Below, in pieces: positions 53,828 to 60,806 of a stretch of DNA of 64,000 bases. The notes beneath the pieces were generated by a model. That model had not been told where the DNA came from and did no database searches. It saw only the letters and a program-made list of their open reading frames with translations. The translations under genes were made by a program, and so were the position numbers. Within the stretch, counting starts at the first letter, position 1, and each line of letters opens with the position of its first letter. Origin of the DNA: Marinilongibacter aquaticus (GTDB taxonomy: Bacteria; Bacteroidota; Bacteroidia; Cytophagales; Spirosomataceae); the NCBI RefSeq assembly GCF_020149935.1, contig NZ_CP083757.1, forward strand, positions 2,567,501-2,631,500, in the 5' to 3' direction.

Positions 53828-54664
53828 ATGCGAAAAACGGGCCTCCTGACTGTTCTTTTCTTTACGTGTTTTTATGCCTTTTCGCAAAAAGGAGAAGACC
53901 TTTTCAATGCTGAAAATACCGAAGAGTTTGCCAATTATCTCCTCGAATCGGGGCAAGCCGAATTCGCAATAAAAGAATTTGAGCGTTTGTTGTATTTAAA
54001 ACCCGAAGCTCTTGATGCCAAACAAAAGCTGATGCAAGCCTTTCGTTTGTCTGGGCAATACGAAAAGGGCATTAACCGTACAAAGGCTCTGTTTTCTCCT
54101 CTTCAAGAAATGCCGAGAGCCCATGCCATCGAATACTCCAAATTGCTGATGAGCGTTCGAGACTGGCCCCAAGCCGAGTCTTTTTGGATCAAAAGCGAAG
54201 AATTAAGCCAAACGGATAAAGTAATTTTTCTGTCCACAGAATACATTTTTGAATCGCAGTTTGCCAAAGCCAAAAGTATATTGGACAAGTTGCAAGACAG
54301 CAGCAACTATGTAACCCAAGGGTATATCCGAATCGTGGACAATGCTCAGGATATGAAAAGGAAGAGTCCCTTTCTGGCCGGCGTGCTTTCGGCCATAATT
54401 CCGGGTTTGGGCAAAGCCTATACCGGCGACTGGAAAGACGGACTCGTTTCTCTTATTTTTACTGGGGGCATGGCTTTTCAGGCTGCACGAAAATTCAAGC
54501 AATTTGGCCCTGGGGATGTACGTCCGTGGATTTATACATCCATCGGAAGTGGGTTTTATCTTGGTGGCGTATACGGAGCCACCAAATCGGCACAGAACAA
54601 AAATCGATTGAAAATCAATCACTTGCAACATGAAGCCAGTTCTCTTTTTAATACTTATTATTAG
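53828..54664 (+). CDS. TPR protein with C-terminal PGLGxxYxGD membrane motif, copy 1
   Basis: A 278-residue exported protein. The signal peptide (to FAFSQ, about residue 19) is followed by TPR-like helical repeats (about 25-165). A C-terminal part with IIPGLGKAYTGDWKDG (near residue 188) leads into two hydrophobic, glycine-rich segments. The PGLGxxYxGD-x-K-x-G motif recalls DUF5683/TM2-like membrane hairpins. The same plan recurs in the next gene at the same residue positions, so these are tandem paralogues. It lies five bases after yidD and overlaps the next gene by 35 bases. Function unknown; scaffold in envelope assembly is a guess. Confidence 0.72.
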   Translation: MRKTGLLTVLFFTCFYAFSQKGEDLFNAENTEEFANYLLESGQAEFAIKEFERLLYLKPEALDAKQKLMQAFRLSGQYEKGINRTKALFSPLQEMPRAHAIEYSKLLMSVRDWPQAESFWIKSEELSQTDKVIFLSTEYIFESQFAKAKSILDKLQDSSNYVTQGYIRIVDNAQDMKRKSPFLAGVLSAIIPGLGKAYTGDWKDGLVSLIFTGGMAFQAARKFKQFGPGDVRPWIYTSIGSGFYLGGVYGATKSAQNKNRLKINHLQHEASSLFNTYY

Positions 54665-55451
54665 TATCACAGCCCGAGGGCAAAACTTGGAGCAGACTTA
54701 CGCTTTTGCCCATTCACTTTTCGAGCAAAAAGAGTATGCTTCGGCTTTGGAAACCTACAAGAGGGCTTTGTTTTTCGACAAAGAGGGTCTTTATACGCAA
54801 TCTGCGTACATTCAAATGGCCGATTGTTTTTACGAAACCGCTGATTTTTCAAATGCAGCCTACTATTACGACTTGGCCTACCAAAGCAGTAGCGAAAAAG
54901 AAAAAACACGAATTACTCTACAGAAAACGTCTTGCTTTCTACTACTTCGAAAATACAGTCAGGCCCAAATAGAACTTTTCAACCTTCCCGATGTGCTCAA
55001 TGCCGAAAACAAGGAAACGGCTCTATTCTATTCGGCCATGCTTTCTTTTGCTCAAAATGATTTTGCAGCCGCAGAAATTCAATTCAAAAGTCTGGATGTA
55101 GACACCGCAGCGATACACAAACTTTTTGTAAAAAATGCCGCCATCGACAGACTGAACCCCAAAACAGCCAAAACACTCAGCATCATCCTTCCCGGATTGG
55201 GGCAACTTTACGCCGGAGACATCAAAAACGGAATCAATTCCTTTCTGCTTACTGGCGGCCTTTTGTATTTGGGCATCCACTCGGCCATTCAAACCTCTAT
55301 TGTTGATGCTACCGTATCCGTAGTGCCTTGGTTTCAAAGGTATTATATGGGCGGATTCAAGAAAGCCGAGAAAATTGCCGAAGCCACAATAAAAGAGAGG
55401 AGACACGCCGTTTTCAAGCAAATTTTGGAGCAAGTGGAACAAGCCAATTGA
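54630..55451 (+). CDS. TPR protein with C-terminal PGLGxxYxGD membrane motif, copy 2
   Basis: A 273-residue paralogue of the preceding gene product. Signal peptide (to ITARGQ, about residue 18), TPR-like repeats with EQKEYASALETYKRAL and ETADFSNAAYYYDLAY, then IILPGLGQLYAGDIKNG near residue 184 and hydrophobic, glycine-rich segments. Identity with copy 1 is low outside the motif, so the duplication is old and the pair has probably specialised. Last gene of the cassette; no terminator hairpin is evident before moaC. Confidence 0.72.
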   Translation: MKPVLFLILIISITARGQNLEQTYAFAHSLFEQKEYASALETYKRALFFDKEGLYTQSAYIQMADCFYETADFSNAAYYYDLAYQSSSEKEKTRITLQKTSCFLLLRKYSQAQIELFNLPDVLNAENKETALFYSAMLSFAQNDFAAAEIQFKSLDVDTAAIHKLFVKNAAIDRLNPKTAKTLSIILPGLGQLYAGDIKNGINSFLLTGGLLYLGIHSAIQTSIVDATVSVVPWFQRYYMGGFKKAEKIAEATIKERRHAVFKQILEQVEQAN

Positions 55452-55516
55452 CTCGGCACTTTCTGATTCGTTGTAAATCCTGACCTCATATTCAAGGCTC
55501 TCTGCTCGAATAATCT

Positions 55517-55524
55517 TAAATTTG
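55517..55524 (+). promoter_or_regulatory. -7 promoter element for moaC
   Basis: TAAATTTG matches TAnnTTTG. The moaC ATG begins five bases after its last G, so a leaderless mRNA is expected if the element is used. No -33 TTG is seen at the usual spacing. Confidence 0.5.
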
Positions 55525-55528
55525 TTGT

Positions 55529-56017
55529 ATGCCTGAACAAAACTTTACACATCTCGACAAGCAGGGCAATCCCTCGATGGTGGATGTTGGCGAAAAAGTG
55601 GCCACCAAACGCTCTGCGACCGCCAGGAGTCTGGTGATACTGGACACCCTTATCCTCGAAAAACTTCAGCACGAAGAAATACATACGAAAAAGGGGCCCG
55701 TGTTTCAAACCGCCATAATTGCTGGCGTAATGGCCGCAAAAAAAACGGGAGACCTGATTCCACTTTGCCACCCTTTGGGTTTGGAAAACTGTCAGATCAG
55801 CATTGCAGTAAATGCAAAAAACGAGGTTGAAATCCTTTGTACAGCCTCTTTAACAGGCAAAACGGGTATTGAAATGGAGGCTTTAACCGGAGCTACCGTG
55901 GCTGCACTGACAATCTACGATATGTGCAAAGCCTTTTCGCACAATATTGTGATCAAAGAAACGCGTTTAATTGCCAAAAGCGGAGGAAAAAGAGATTTCA
56001 AATACGAAGGCGAATGA
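55529..56017 (+). CDS. moaC: cyclic pyranopterin monophosphate synthase
   Basis: A 162-residue enzyme converting the MoaA product to cyclic pyranopterin monophosphate, the first intermediate of molybdenum cofactor. Family motifs are FTHLDKQGNPSMVDVGEK, KKTGDLIPLCHPLGLENC, TGIEMEALTGATVAALTIYDM and a final KSGGKRDF. It overlaps the next gene as ATGA. Location opposite the cox and moaDE genes supports a role in supplying cofactor to the hydroxylase encoded there. Confidence 0.96.
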   Translation: MPEQNFTHLDKQGNPSMVDVGEKVATKRSATARSLVILDTLILEKLQHEEIHTKKGPVFQTAIIAGVMAAKKTGDLIPLCHPLGLENCQISIAVNAKNEVEILCTASLTGKTGIEMEALTGATVAALTIYDMCKAFSHNIVIKETRLIAKSGGKRDFKYEGE

Positions 56018-57114
56018 AAAAGCACCAGAAACACCAAAAACTCGAAAAGCCAAACATTGGAAACTTTCATCGGCACGAACTGGCTTTTGTGGGAGCCCCT
56101 TGTGGTCAAATCCAAAATATGGCGAAAGCTTTAATCGAAAGGATTTCCGAAAAGAAAATAACGTATATCGATGCCGATCATGCTTCTGCGGATGACGAAA
56201 CCACAATTTTAAAGCAGAACATACTGACCGACAAAATCAATTATTTCCAATGGGAAACAACCCATTTGAATGCCTTTGATCGGAAAATAGTATTGCAAGA
56301 TCAAGACTTGGTTCTGGTCAATGGGAATCATTTCGAAGCAGAAAAGCAGATTGTTTTTATACATCCCAAAAAAGAGGCCTCGCTGAAAAAACGGGTTTCT
56401 CAATTGACCAATGTTTTGGCCATTGTGCTTTGCGAAGGTTCGGATAAAATATTCGATTGGCTGGAGCTGAACGACGATGTGCCCGTTTTCTCAGAAAGCA
56501 ATTTGGGTGAAATCGCCGATTTGATCAAGAAACTCACGCAGCCCGTGGCAGTGAAAGGACTCATTTTGGCCGGAGGAAAAAGTACCCGCATGGGCACAGA
56601 CAAAGGACAAATCGAGTATCATGGCCTACCACAAGTGGATTTTCTACTCAAGGAAATGCAAGCCCTCGGGCTCGAGACTTTTGTGTCTTGCAGGGAAGAG
56701 CAGTACAACGCATATTCAAGAATTACCGATAAATTCGTTGATTTAGGACCCTTCGGAGCCATTGTGTCGGCCTTTCAAACAGATCCCAATACGGCTTGGC
56801 TGGTTTCTGCCGTGGATTTGCCGCTTGTCGACAAAAACGCTTTTAAAATGTTGCTGCACGAAAGAGATTCGAGCAAACTGGCCACGTGCTTTTATAATCC
56901 AGAAACAGGCTTTCCCGATCCCTTGATTACACTTTGGGAGCCCAAATCTTATATGCGATTGCTTGAGTTTTTGGCTTTAGGGTATTCTTGCCCACGAAAA
57001 GTATTGATCAACAGCGAGGTAAAAATCGTGCATTTGGAAAATCCCGAAATCTTGAAAAACATCAATACGCCAGAAGAGAAAGCAAGTTTTTCAAACGCTA
57101 AGGTGTGGCACTGA
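56014..57114 (+). CDS. molybdenum cofactor guanylyl/cytidylyltransferase-like protein with degenerate MobB-like N-domain
   Basis: A 366-residue protein in two parts. The C-terminal domain (about 185-350) is a MobA-like nucleotidyltransferase with LILAGGKSTRMGTDKGQIEY and a metal-binding Asp in VSAVDLPLV; it should attach GMP or CMP to molybdopterin. The N-terminal domain (about 10-180) aligns in layout with MobB (HELAFVGAPCGQIQN), but the P-loop lacks the GKT/S end, so GTP hydrolysis is doubtful. The start at 56014 overlaps the moaC stop. Since the neighbour is a xanthine-oxidase-type enzyme, which commonly uses the cytosine dinucleotide, CTP (MocA-like) may be the substrate. Confidence 0.82.
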   Translation: MKKHQKHQKLEKPNIGNFHRHELAFVGAPCGQIQNMAKALIERISEKKITYIDADHASADDETTILKQNILTDKINYFQWETTHLNAFDRKIVLQDQDLVLVNGNHFEAEKQIVFIHPKKEASLKKRVSQLTNVLAIVLCEGSDKIFDWLELNDDVPVFSESNLGEIADLIKKLTQPVAVKGLILAGGKSTRMGTDKGQIEYHGLPQVDFLLKEMQALGLETFVSCREEQYNAYSRITDKFVDLGPFGAIVSAFQTDPNTAWLVSAVDLPLVDKNAFKMLLHERDSSKLATCFYNPETGFPDPLITLWEPKSYMRLLEFLALGYSCPRKVLINSEVKIVHLENPEILKNINTPEEKASFSNAKVWH

Positions 57115-57526
57115 CCCATATTTCGCCATCTTCATAAATTTCCTTTTTCCAAATTGGCACTGTTTCTTTCAAGGTATCAATGGCAAATTGACAAGCCGAA
57201 AAGGCCGCCTTTCTGTGGGCACTCGACACGGCAATGATTACGGGCAATTCGCCTACAGGCAAACTCCCCACGCGATGGTGAATCGCTATTTTCTGAATCT
57301 CAAAAGCCTGTAAAGCCCTTTCGGCAATCTTATGCATTTCTTTGAGGGCCATGGCTTCGTAGGCTTCAAAATCAAGTCGTAAAACCGCCTTCCCTTTCGT
57401 TTGATTCCGCACGGTACCCACGAAATGCACAATCCCTCCCGTAGCCTGCGAATCTACAAAGGCCTGACATGCCGCCAAATCTAGTGGCTTTTCGGAAAGA
57501 AGTACATCAATCTGCTTGTTTTCCAT
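57098..57526 (-). CDS. moaE: molybdopterin synthase catalytic subunit
   Basis: A 142-residue large subunit of molybdopterin synthase, which adds the dithiolene sulfurs to cyclic pyranopterin. Typical text includes GGIVHFVGTVRNQTKG, LDFEAYEAMALKEM, AIHHRVGSLPVGE and FSACQFAIDTLKETVPIWKKE with the catalytic Lys. It is 15 bases after moaD and last in the cox-moa run; it overlaps the convergent mob-like gene by 17 bases. Confidence 0.95.
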   Translation of the reverse strand: MENKQIDVLLSEKPLDLAACQAFVDSQATGGIVHFVGTVRNQTKGKAVLRLDFEAYEAMALKEMHKIAERALQAFEIQKIAIHHRVGSLPVGELPVIIAVSSAHRKAAFSACQFAIDTLKETVPIWKKEIYEDGEIWVSATP

Positions 57527-57541
57527 TTTCTATGTGTAAAA

Positions 57542-57784
57542 TCAACCTCCACTAACCGGTGGAATAAGCACGACCTCGTCTTTGGCTTGCAAGACATAAT
57601 TGGGCTCGGCATATTCTTCGTTTACCGCCACTTGCAAGGCCTTCAATTCACCAAATTTAGGGTATTCTCGCAAAAGCCTTTGCCTTAGATCCTCTACGGT
57701 TTGTCCTTCTTCCAAGTCCACATCCTTTTCGAATCCACCCAAAATTTCTTTGGTTATTCCAAAACACAAGAGTTTTACTATCAT
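57542..57784 (-). CDS. moaD: molybdopterin synthase sulfur carrier subunit
   Basis: An 80-residue ubiquitin-like protein that ends in the required Gly-Gly (VVLIPPVSGG), where thiocarboxylate is formed. VEDLRQRLLREYPKF is the family helix. ATG at 57784 is preferred over the one at 57796. It lies 20 bases after the CoxE-like gene, so cofactor synthesis and enzyme maturation genes share one transcript. Confidence 0.92.
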   Translation of the reverse strand: MIVKLLCFGITKEILGGFEKDVDLEEGQTVEDLRQRLLREYPKFGELKALQVAVNEEYAEPNYVLQAKDEVVLIPPVSGG

Positions 57785-57804
57785 AATGCTTGCCAAAACT
57801 ACAA

Positions 57805-58977
57805 TTAAGACAAATTTTGCCCTTGAATAATTCTACCACTGGGCACAAACCTATACGATCGTTTGTACAATCCCAAAATCACGGATTTCAGGCTTTCAAA
57901 ATTATCGCCAGAAGCAAACTGATCGATATACGGCCTAGCAGCCAGCATAGAATCTGTTCGCATTTCATAATTTGGGCTTCCGGCCAATGGATTAAGCCAA
58001 ACCACTTTTTTCACCCGCTTTTTGATCGCTTCCATGCTCGAAGAAACCAATTCTGCATCACCCATTCCTAGCCCATCGCTCAAGACCAAAAATATAGTTT
58101 TTTTATCGAGATGTTTAAATTGATGCCCCGTGAGAAACTGCTGCAACACTTGCCCTATGGCCGTACTGCCAGACCAAGCGGACGACTGCTCACTGAATTT
58201 GGCCAACACCTCTTCGTAGTTTTCATTCTCCAAATCATGCGTGACCCGATACAATCCAGAACTGAAAAAGAAGGTTTCTATTCGCGGAAACACTTGTTTG
58301 AAAGCAAAAAGAAACTGCATAAAAAAACGCGTATACAATTCCATTGAGCGGCTAATATCGCACAAAATAACAAGCCTGATTCGCTGCCTTTTAGGCTCTT
58401 GGAAATAAAGCCTCTTTATTTCTGCCCCCTTTCTCAGGTTTTTCCGAAAAGTAAGGCTTAAATCGGGCTGCATTGCTCTTTTGGCCAATTTTTTCCTGCG
58501 GCTTTCTGCCGGTTTCACACGTTTTAACCAGTTTTTTATCTCTTTTTGAAAACGCTGAACATCGCCTTCATCAAAGGTTTTAAAATCGCGAAAATAATAC
58601 TGCTCTGCTCCGCCAAAAGAGGCCAAATCATCCGATTCTTTGTTCCCGTGCAACCAATTTTTAAGGGCCGCGTAATGTGCCGTCGCATTTTTAACCTGCC
58701 TTTCTTGCCGCGGGCTCTGCTTTATTTTTGCATCCTGTCCCTGTTTCAGCTCTTTAAAATATTCTTCGAAGAGGCCGTCAAAACGATCCTGCTGGCTTTT
58801 ATCCTGTACAAAGATCGAACGCACAATCAATTTGAACAATTGCGGATCATTCACACCTGAGGGCAAACTTTGCATAAGCCATGCGAGGCGTTCTGGAGAC
58901 ACATTGAATCGTTTTGTTCGCAGAAAACGAGCAAAATCTACCATCTGGTTGGATATGGCGGTTTGACGAACAATCAT
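57805..58977 (-). CDS. coxE: CoxE-like VWA-domain protein
   Basis: A 390-residue protein. The C-terminal von Willebrand A domain has the MIDAS motif DISRSM (in LVILCDISRSMELY), a later Thr region WSGSTAIG, and VLSDGLGMGD. The N-terminal half is basic and helical. CoxE acts with the CoxD ATPase in maturing the molybdenum-copper or related hydroxylase. The start at 58977 overlaps the stop of coxD (ATGA); the longer frame to 59061 would overlap it by 88 bases. No signal peptide. Confidence 0.87.
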   Translation of the reverse strand: MIVRQTAISNQMVDFARFLRTKRFNVSPERLAWLMQSLPSGVNDPQLFKLIVRSIFVQDKSQQDRFDGLFEEYFKELKQGQDAKIKQSPRQERQVKNATAHYAALKNWLHGNKESDDLASFGGAEQYYFRDFKTFDEGDVQRFQKEIKNWLKRVKPAESRRKKLAKRAMQPDLSLTFRKNLRKGAEIKRLYFQEPKRQRIRLVILCDISRSMELYTRFFMQFLFAFKQVFPRIETFFFSSGLYRVTHDLENENYEEVLAKFSEQSSAWSGSTAIGQVLQQFLTGHQFKHLDKKTIFLVLSDGLGMGDAELVSSSMEAIKKRVKKVVWLNPLAGSPNYEMRTDSMLAARPYIDQFASGDNFESLKSVILGLYKRSYRFVPSGRIIQGQNLS

Positions 58978-59873
58978 GCTGGCCCATCCATTTTCGAAAT
59001 CACGCCCACTCTTTCCAAAAGTTCGCTCAAAGACATCTGCGTTTCCCGCATATCGCTCCAATCTTTTAGGATTACCCCCAAAGTCTGTTCGACAATTTCT
59101 TTGTTCAGGTGATCGAAATGCATGTTGGCCAATGCTCTAGCCCAATCTACGGATTCGGCCACGCCCGGTACTTTATTTAAGTTTTTGGTTCTCAGCTCTT
59201 GCATAAATGCCGTTATTTTCTCGGCAAGCATCACGTCTACTTTGGGTACTTTTTCTTTCACAATTTTCAGTTCCTTTTCAAAACTCGGGAAGTCGATCCA
59301 TAAGTAAAGGCACCTTCTTCTCAAAGCCTCCGACAGCTCACGTGTACGATTGCCGGTCACGATCACACGTGGGATACTTTTTGCTTTCACTGTGCCAATT
59401 TCGGGAATGCTTATTTGCCAATCGGACAAAACTTCGAGCAAAAAGCTCTCAAACTCTTCGTCGGCCCTGTCAATCTCGTCGATCAACAAAATGGGGCTGC
59501 TGGACTGGTTCAAGGCTTTCAGCAAAGGGCGTTCCAGCAAAAAGCGAACATTGAACAATTCGGTATCGCCCACTTGTTCACCGCGTGTTTCCATTTGCTT
59601 CAAATACAGCAATTGATGTTGGTAATTCCATTCATACAGAGCTTGTGATTGATCCAGCCCCTCATAACATTGCAAGCGAATGAGTGGAGTGTTCTCGAGT
59701 TTGGATAAAACCTTGGCCACTTCGGTTTTACCAACTCCCGCCGGCCCTTCGATCAAAAGTGGCTTTTGTAGAACTTGTGCTAAATAAATCGAAACTGCGG
59801 TCGATCGATCGCAGATATAGCCCGCTTCCTGAAGCTTTTGAATAAGAACGTCTATTTCCTTTTTGTTTTCCAT
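58974..59873 (-). CDS. coxD: CoxD-like MoxR AAA+ ATPase
   Basis: A 299-residue AAA+ ATPase of the MoxR type. Walker A is EGPAGVGKTEVAK, Walker B is LLIDEIDRADEEFESF, sensor 1 is VTGNRTRELSEALRRRC. MoxR ATPases act with a VWA protein (the next gene) to insert or complete metal cofactors. The ATG at 59873 is chosen over the one at 59909 because the family text begins there. It follows coxM by 54 bases. Confidence 0.88.
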   Translation of the reverse strand: MENKKEIDVLIQKLQEAGYICDRSTAVSIYLAQVLQKPLLIEGPAGVGKTEVAKVLSKLENTPLIRLQCYEGLDQSQALYEWNYQHQLLYLKQMETRGEQVGDTELFNVRFLLERPLLKALNQSSSPILLIDEIDRADEEFESFLLEVLSDWQISIPEIGTVKAKSIPRVIVTGNRTRELSEALRRRCLYLWIDFPSFEKELKIVKEKVPKVDVMLAEKITAFMQELRTKNLNKVPGVAESVDWARALANMHFDHLNKEIVEQTLGVILKDWSDMRETQMSLSELLERVGVISKMDGPA

Positions 59874-59927
59874 GAAAAAAAGTGAACACGATTCAACGTG
59901 CCCACTCATTATTCGACTAAATTAAAC

Positions 59928-60785
59928 CTATAAACCCAATGCTGCTGTCAATGCCCTTTGGGCATACACTTTTGCCAAATGGCGACGGTATTCTTCGGAG
60001 GCATAGTGATCTTCCATGATCGAATCGGCCCCACTCGCGGCAAGTTGAGCAGCTTCATTGATCTGCTCTTTCGAAATCGCCTTTCCTGCCAAAGCCGCTT
60101 CAATTGCCTTATCCCGGAAAGGGCCATCTGCTACACCCGTAAACGCGACTTTCGCCTCGAGAATTTTCTCTGCACCTACTTTAAGATTCACCGCACAACC
60201 CACAATGGCAAAACGCGAAGCAGGTTGCATAAATTTGGCATAGGCCATTTTATTGCCCACCTTTTCCAGGTCAATTTCAATGCCTACCACGATATCGCTT
60301 TCTTCAAGAGCGGTCATAAAAAAGCCCAAAAAGAAATCTTCGGCCGCAATATGCATTATCTCCTCCTCCCGCTGAACGACAATTTCGGCCTCAAGTGCAA
60401 GAAGAGAAGCAGGCCAATCGGCCGCTGGATCGGCATGGGCGATGCTGCCACCAATAGTACCCATATTTCGTACTTGCACATCGCCAATCACTTTGGCTGT
60501 TTGGGCAAGCAAGGGTAATTTATTTTGAATCATGGCAGAGTTCAGAATATCGGCATGCGTGGCCATGGAGCCAATTCTTATCTTCCCTTCGCTTTCTTCT
60601 ATTCCGCACATTTCTTTTACATTGGCAATATCAATCACCATTGTAGGGCTATTCAATCTTAATTTCATGGCCGGAACCAGACTGTGCCCTCCTGCCAGCA
60701 GTTTGGCATCGGGATTGGCTTTCAAAGTCGACAGGGCATCTCCAATAGATTTTGCCCGATAATATGTTACGCTACTTGGTATCAT
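59928..60785 (-). CDS. coxM: molybdenum hydroxylase FAD-binding medium subunit
   Basis: A 285-residue flavin subunit of the xanthine dehydrogenase/CO dehydrogenase family. FAD-binding signatures LLAGGHSLVPAMKLRL and TIGGSIAHADPAAD are intact, followed by the C-terminal CO_deh_flav_C domain. It passes electrons from the 2Fe-2S subunit to a quinone or other acceptor. It is 21 bases after coxL. Confidence 0.9.
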   Translation of the reverse strand: MIPSSVTYYRAKSIGDALSTLKANPDAKLLAGGHSLVPAMKLRLNSPTMVIDIANVKEMCGIEESEGKIRIGSMATHADILNSAMIQNKLPLLAQTAKVIGDVQVRNMGTIGGSIAHADPAADWPASLLALEAEIVVQREEEIMHIAAEDFFLGFFMTALEESDIVVGIEIDLEKVGNKMAYAKFMQPASRFAIVGCAVNLKVGAEKILEAKVAFTGVADGPFRDKAIEAALAGKAISKEQINEAAQLAASGADSIMEDHYASEEYRRHLAKVYAQRALTAALGL

Positions 60786-60806
60786 TTTCGTTTTGATTTA
60801 ATTGAA

